6,717 nucleotides of DNA from Chloroflexota bacterium (lineage in GTDB: Bacteria > Chloroflexota > Anaerolineae > Aggregatilineales > UBA2796), in the NCBI GenBank assembly GCA_017743585.1, contig JAGHYP010000160.1, positions 1 through 6,717 on the forward strand, written 5' to 3'. A program made the translations under genes and the position numbers. Below, piece after piece: positions 5,227 to 6,717 of this stretch. The first letter of the stretch is position 1, and each line of letters opens with the position of its first letter. The notes under the pieces were generated by a model. The model did no database searches. It was given only the letters and a program-made list of their open reading frames with translations, and was not told where the DNA came from.

Positions 5227-6172
5227 AGATCGGCGCGTGTGGCGCTTCATCGGCGCGGTCGCGCTGTGCATGGCGCTGAGCGTGCCGTTGAGCATGGCGC
5301 TGGGCGTTCAGTATGACTACACGCTGACCCACGTGGCGCTTGGCGGCGCGCTGCTGGGCGCACTATGCGGCATGGCGGGCACGTTTGCCGTGCTGCGCGG
5401 GCAAAGCCTGATCGGCGATACGCTCTCACACGCGGCGTTGCCGGGCGTCGCGCTGGCGTTCTTGCTCTTCGGTCGCGAGCCGTTGGCGCTCTTGCTGGGC
5501 GCGGCAGCCACTGGCGGCTTGGGCATCTTGCTGGTGAATTGGCTGAGCAGCACCACGCGCCTGAAACAAGATGCAGCAATGGGAATCGTGCTGGCGGCGT
5601 TCTTCGCTATCGGCGTTGCGCTGCTCTCGTACATTCAAGGGCGCGCCGATGCTAGGCAAGCCGGCTTGGATAAGTTCATCTTCGGGCAGGCGGCCGCCAT
5701 CATCGCGCGGGACGTGGTGATTCTAGGCGCAGCCTGCCTGTTGATCGGCGCCTTGCTGCTCGCTTTCTGGAAAGAGTTCAAGCTGCTGACCTTCGATCCA
5801 GACTTTGCGCGCGTCAACGGCCTTCCAACAGGATGGCTGAACGGGTTGCTCTCGACGTTGATTGTGATTGTATGCGTGATAGGGCTGCAGCTAGCAGGCG
5901 TCATTTTGATGGTCGGCTTGCTGATCGCGCCCGCTGTGGCAGCGCGCCAATGGACGCGCCGCTTGGAGCAGATGATCGTCTTGGCGATGCTATTCGGCGC
6001 TTTCAGCGGCGGCTCGGGCGCTGTGCTGAGCGCGCTCGAGCGCGGCTTGCCGACCGGCCCGCTGATGATCGCAGTCGCCTGCGGCCTTGTGTTGGTCGCG
6101 CTGCTCTTCGCGCCGCAGCGCGGCGTGCTGTGGCAGCTGCGGCAGCGCCGTCGCCTGCGCGGCGAGGTGTGA
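5216..6172 (+). CDS. troC: Metal ABC transporter permease 1 (TroC-like, ABC-3 family)
   Basis: Integral membrane subunit forming part of the metal-conducting path. The 318 residues contain about eight or nine hydrophobic segments, roughly at 11-31, 40-61, 73-93, 95-111, 120-140, 165-185, 212-245, 252-272 and 281-300. Family-typical stretches are LRGQSLIGDTLSHAALPGVA (61-80), with the Gly-Asp and Ser-His pair seen across ABC-3 permeases, KQDAAMGIVLAAFFAIG (117-133), and GLQLAGVILMVGLLIAPA (223-240). ATG 5216 overlaps the ATPase stop by 11 bp and has GAGG (5203-5206) at 9-nt spacing, so translation is probably coupled. The C-terminus is strongly basic (RQRRRLRGEV), consistent with a cytoplasmic end. 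It is a paralogue of the next gene, and the two probably form a heterodimer as proposed for TroC and TroD. Confidence 0.93.
   Translation: MSPEDRRVWRFIGAVALCMALSVPLSMALGVQYDYTLTHVALGGALLGALCGMAGTFAVLRGQSLIGDTLSHAALPGVALAFLLFGREPLALLLGAAATGGLGILLVNWLSSTTRLKQDAAMGIVLAAFFAIGVALLSYIQGRADARQAGLDKFIFGQAAAIIARDVVILGAACLLIGALLLAFWKEFKLLTFDPDFARVNGLPTGWLNGLLSTLIVIVCVIGLQLAGVILMVGLLIAPAVAARQWTRRLEQMIVLAMLFGAFSGGSGAVLSALERGLPTGPLMIAVACGLVLVALLFAPQRGVLWQLRQRRRLRGEV
6164..6167 (+). promoter_or_regulatory. Ribosome binding site deciding the permease 2 start
   Basis: GAGG lies 7 nt before GTG 6175 but only 1 nt before the alternative GTG 6169, which overlaps the TGA of permease 1 (GTGA, 6169-6172). Spacing favours GTG 6175. 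The site lies inside the last codons of permease 1, so the two genes are likely translationally coupled. Confidence 0.5.
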
Positions 6173-6174
6173 GC

Positions 6175-6698
6175 GTGCAAGGGATTGAGCGGCTGCTGAT
6201 CGAACTCTTGCTCAAGTTCACCACTGCCGAGCAGCTCAACGCCTTCTTCGGCAACCCGCGCTATGTAGCGCTGCTGATCGGCGCGCTGGTCGCCGTGGCG
6301 ACAGCGCTGGGCGGTGTCTTTCTCGTCCTGCGCAAGCAGGCGATGACGGCTGACGCAATCAGCCATTCGGTATTGTTCGGCATCGTGGCAATGTTCCTAG
6401 CGATGTTGGCGCTCGGGCAGAAGCCTGATCTGAGCGCGCCACTCTTGCTGGCAGGCGCAGCGGCGGCGGGCGTTGGCACAGTGGTGCTGACCGAGCTGAT
6501 CGAGCGCTCGAAGTTGGTGAAGAACGACGCGGCGCTCGGCTTGGTCTTCCCGTTCCTGTTCGCGCTCGCCGTGATTTTGGTGACGCGCTACATCCCAAAC
6601 GTCCATCTGGACGCTGACTCAGTGATGGTCGGCGAGATCGGAGTGGCATGGGCGAATGCGAATAGCCACTGCCTCGCTAACTGCGCGCTCGTCACCAT
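6175..6698 (+). CDS. troD: Metal ABC transporter permease 2 (TroD-like), 3' truncated by contig end
   Basis: The second membrane subunit of the importer, running off the window with no stop. About 174 genuine residues are present, against roughly 280-370 in complete family members. The start is GTG 6175, set by the GAGG at 6164-6167; GTG 6169, overlapping the permease 1 stop, adds only two residues. Visible are a membrane segment at about 31-52, LRKQAMTADAISHSVLFGIV (52-71), matching the Asp and Ser-His block of permease 1, a hydrophobic pair around 70-105, KNDAALGLVFPFLFALAVIL (116-135), and HLDADSVMVGEI (144-155), a family-typical loop. Ala59 replaces the usual Gly before Asp60. After about residue 160 the sequence (ANSHCLANC) stops resembling the family. 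The frame runs on through the adapter to 6717, but those last codons are not biological. Confidence 0.88.
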
Positions 6699-6717
6699 CT
6701 GTCTCTTATACACATCT
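6699..6717. other. Residual Tn5/Nextera adapter (sequencing artefact)
   Basis: The last 19 bases, CTGTCTCTTATACACATCT, are exactly the Nextera transposase read-through adapter, the reverse complement of the Tn5 mosaic end AGATGTGTATAAGAGACAG. It sits precisely at the terminus, inside a truncated gene. This is untrimmed library adapter, not a transposon end belonging to the organism. Confidence 0.95.

Noticed and set aside
5264..5308. Imperfect tandem repeat around GCATGGCGCTG in the start of permease 1
   Set aside because: It encodes a hydrophobic MALSVPLSMALG membrane segment. Two similar copies arise from repeated Met-Ala-Leu codons, not from a separate element.
5635..6366. Long open frame on the minus strand (243 codons) opposite the two permease genes
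   Set aside because: It has low-complexity Ser/Ala/Arg/Pro composition and spans the junction of two well-supported genes on the other strand, so it is a shadow of them.
6699..6717. Tn5 mosaic end as evidence of a native transposon
   Set aside because: The exact 19-base match at the very contig terminus is the signature of Nextera library adapter, with no transposase or second end nearby.

Overview
The window is a high-GC (roughly 60% by eye), gene-dense bacterial contig end. I infer a Chloroflexota-like or similar environmental bacterium, from GC-rich codon use, a MurA with Asp in place of the catalytic Cys, and short spacers. No gene in the window fixes the taxonomy, so hold this loosely. 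The last 19 bases match the Tn5/Nextera transposase adapter exactly. The natural sequence therefore ends at about 6698, and the contig probably comes from a shotgun or metagenome assembly.

Layout, left to right. (1) 1-246: the 3' end of an unrecognised gene on +. (2) 250-1551: murA, the first committed step of peptidoglycan synthesis, 3 bp behind the previous gene and probably cotranscribed with it. (3) 1552-1625: a short spacer with a TATAAT-type -10. (4) 1626-2582: an unrecognised protein with two N-terminal membrane helices and a long coiled-coil tail. (5) 2587-3288 on -: 6-phosphogluconolactonase, tail-to-tail with the previous gene and only 4 bp away. (6) 3289-3437: a divergent promoter region with one promoter candidate on each strand. 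The rightward promoter is overlapped by a palindrome resembling a DtxR/IdeR/MntR-family metalloregulator box. (7) 3438 to the contig end: a four-gene metal ABC importer operon in the troABCD order: substrate-binding protein, ATPase, permease 1 and permease 2. Permease 2 is cut off by the contig end.

How the genes work together. The right half is one functional unit. The binding protein has the His-His-His-Asp ligand set of TroA and passes metal to two paralogous membrane subunits driven by the ATPase. The genes overlap or sit close enough for translational coupling. The operator-like palindrome at the predicted transcription start suggests repression by a DtxR-family protein when Mn(II) or Fe(II) is plentiful, as TroR does for the Treponema tro operon. 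The regulator gene is not in the window. The left half combines cell-wall synthesis, a possible envelope-associated coiled-coil protein and a pentose-phosphate enzyme, with no obvious functional link.

I see no mobile elements, CRISPR arrays, tRNA or rRNA genes. I do not see a clearly new defence or metabolic system. The best leads are the metalloregulated promoter, the Cys-to-Asp MurA, the non-lipoprotein signal peptide of the binding protein and the orphan coiled-coil membrane protein.
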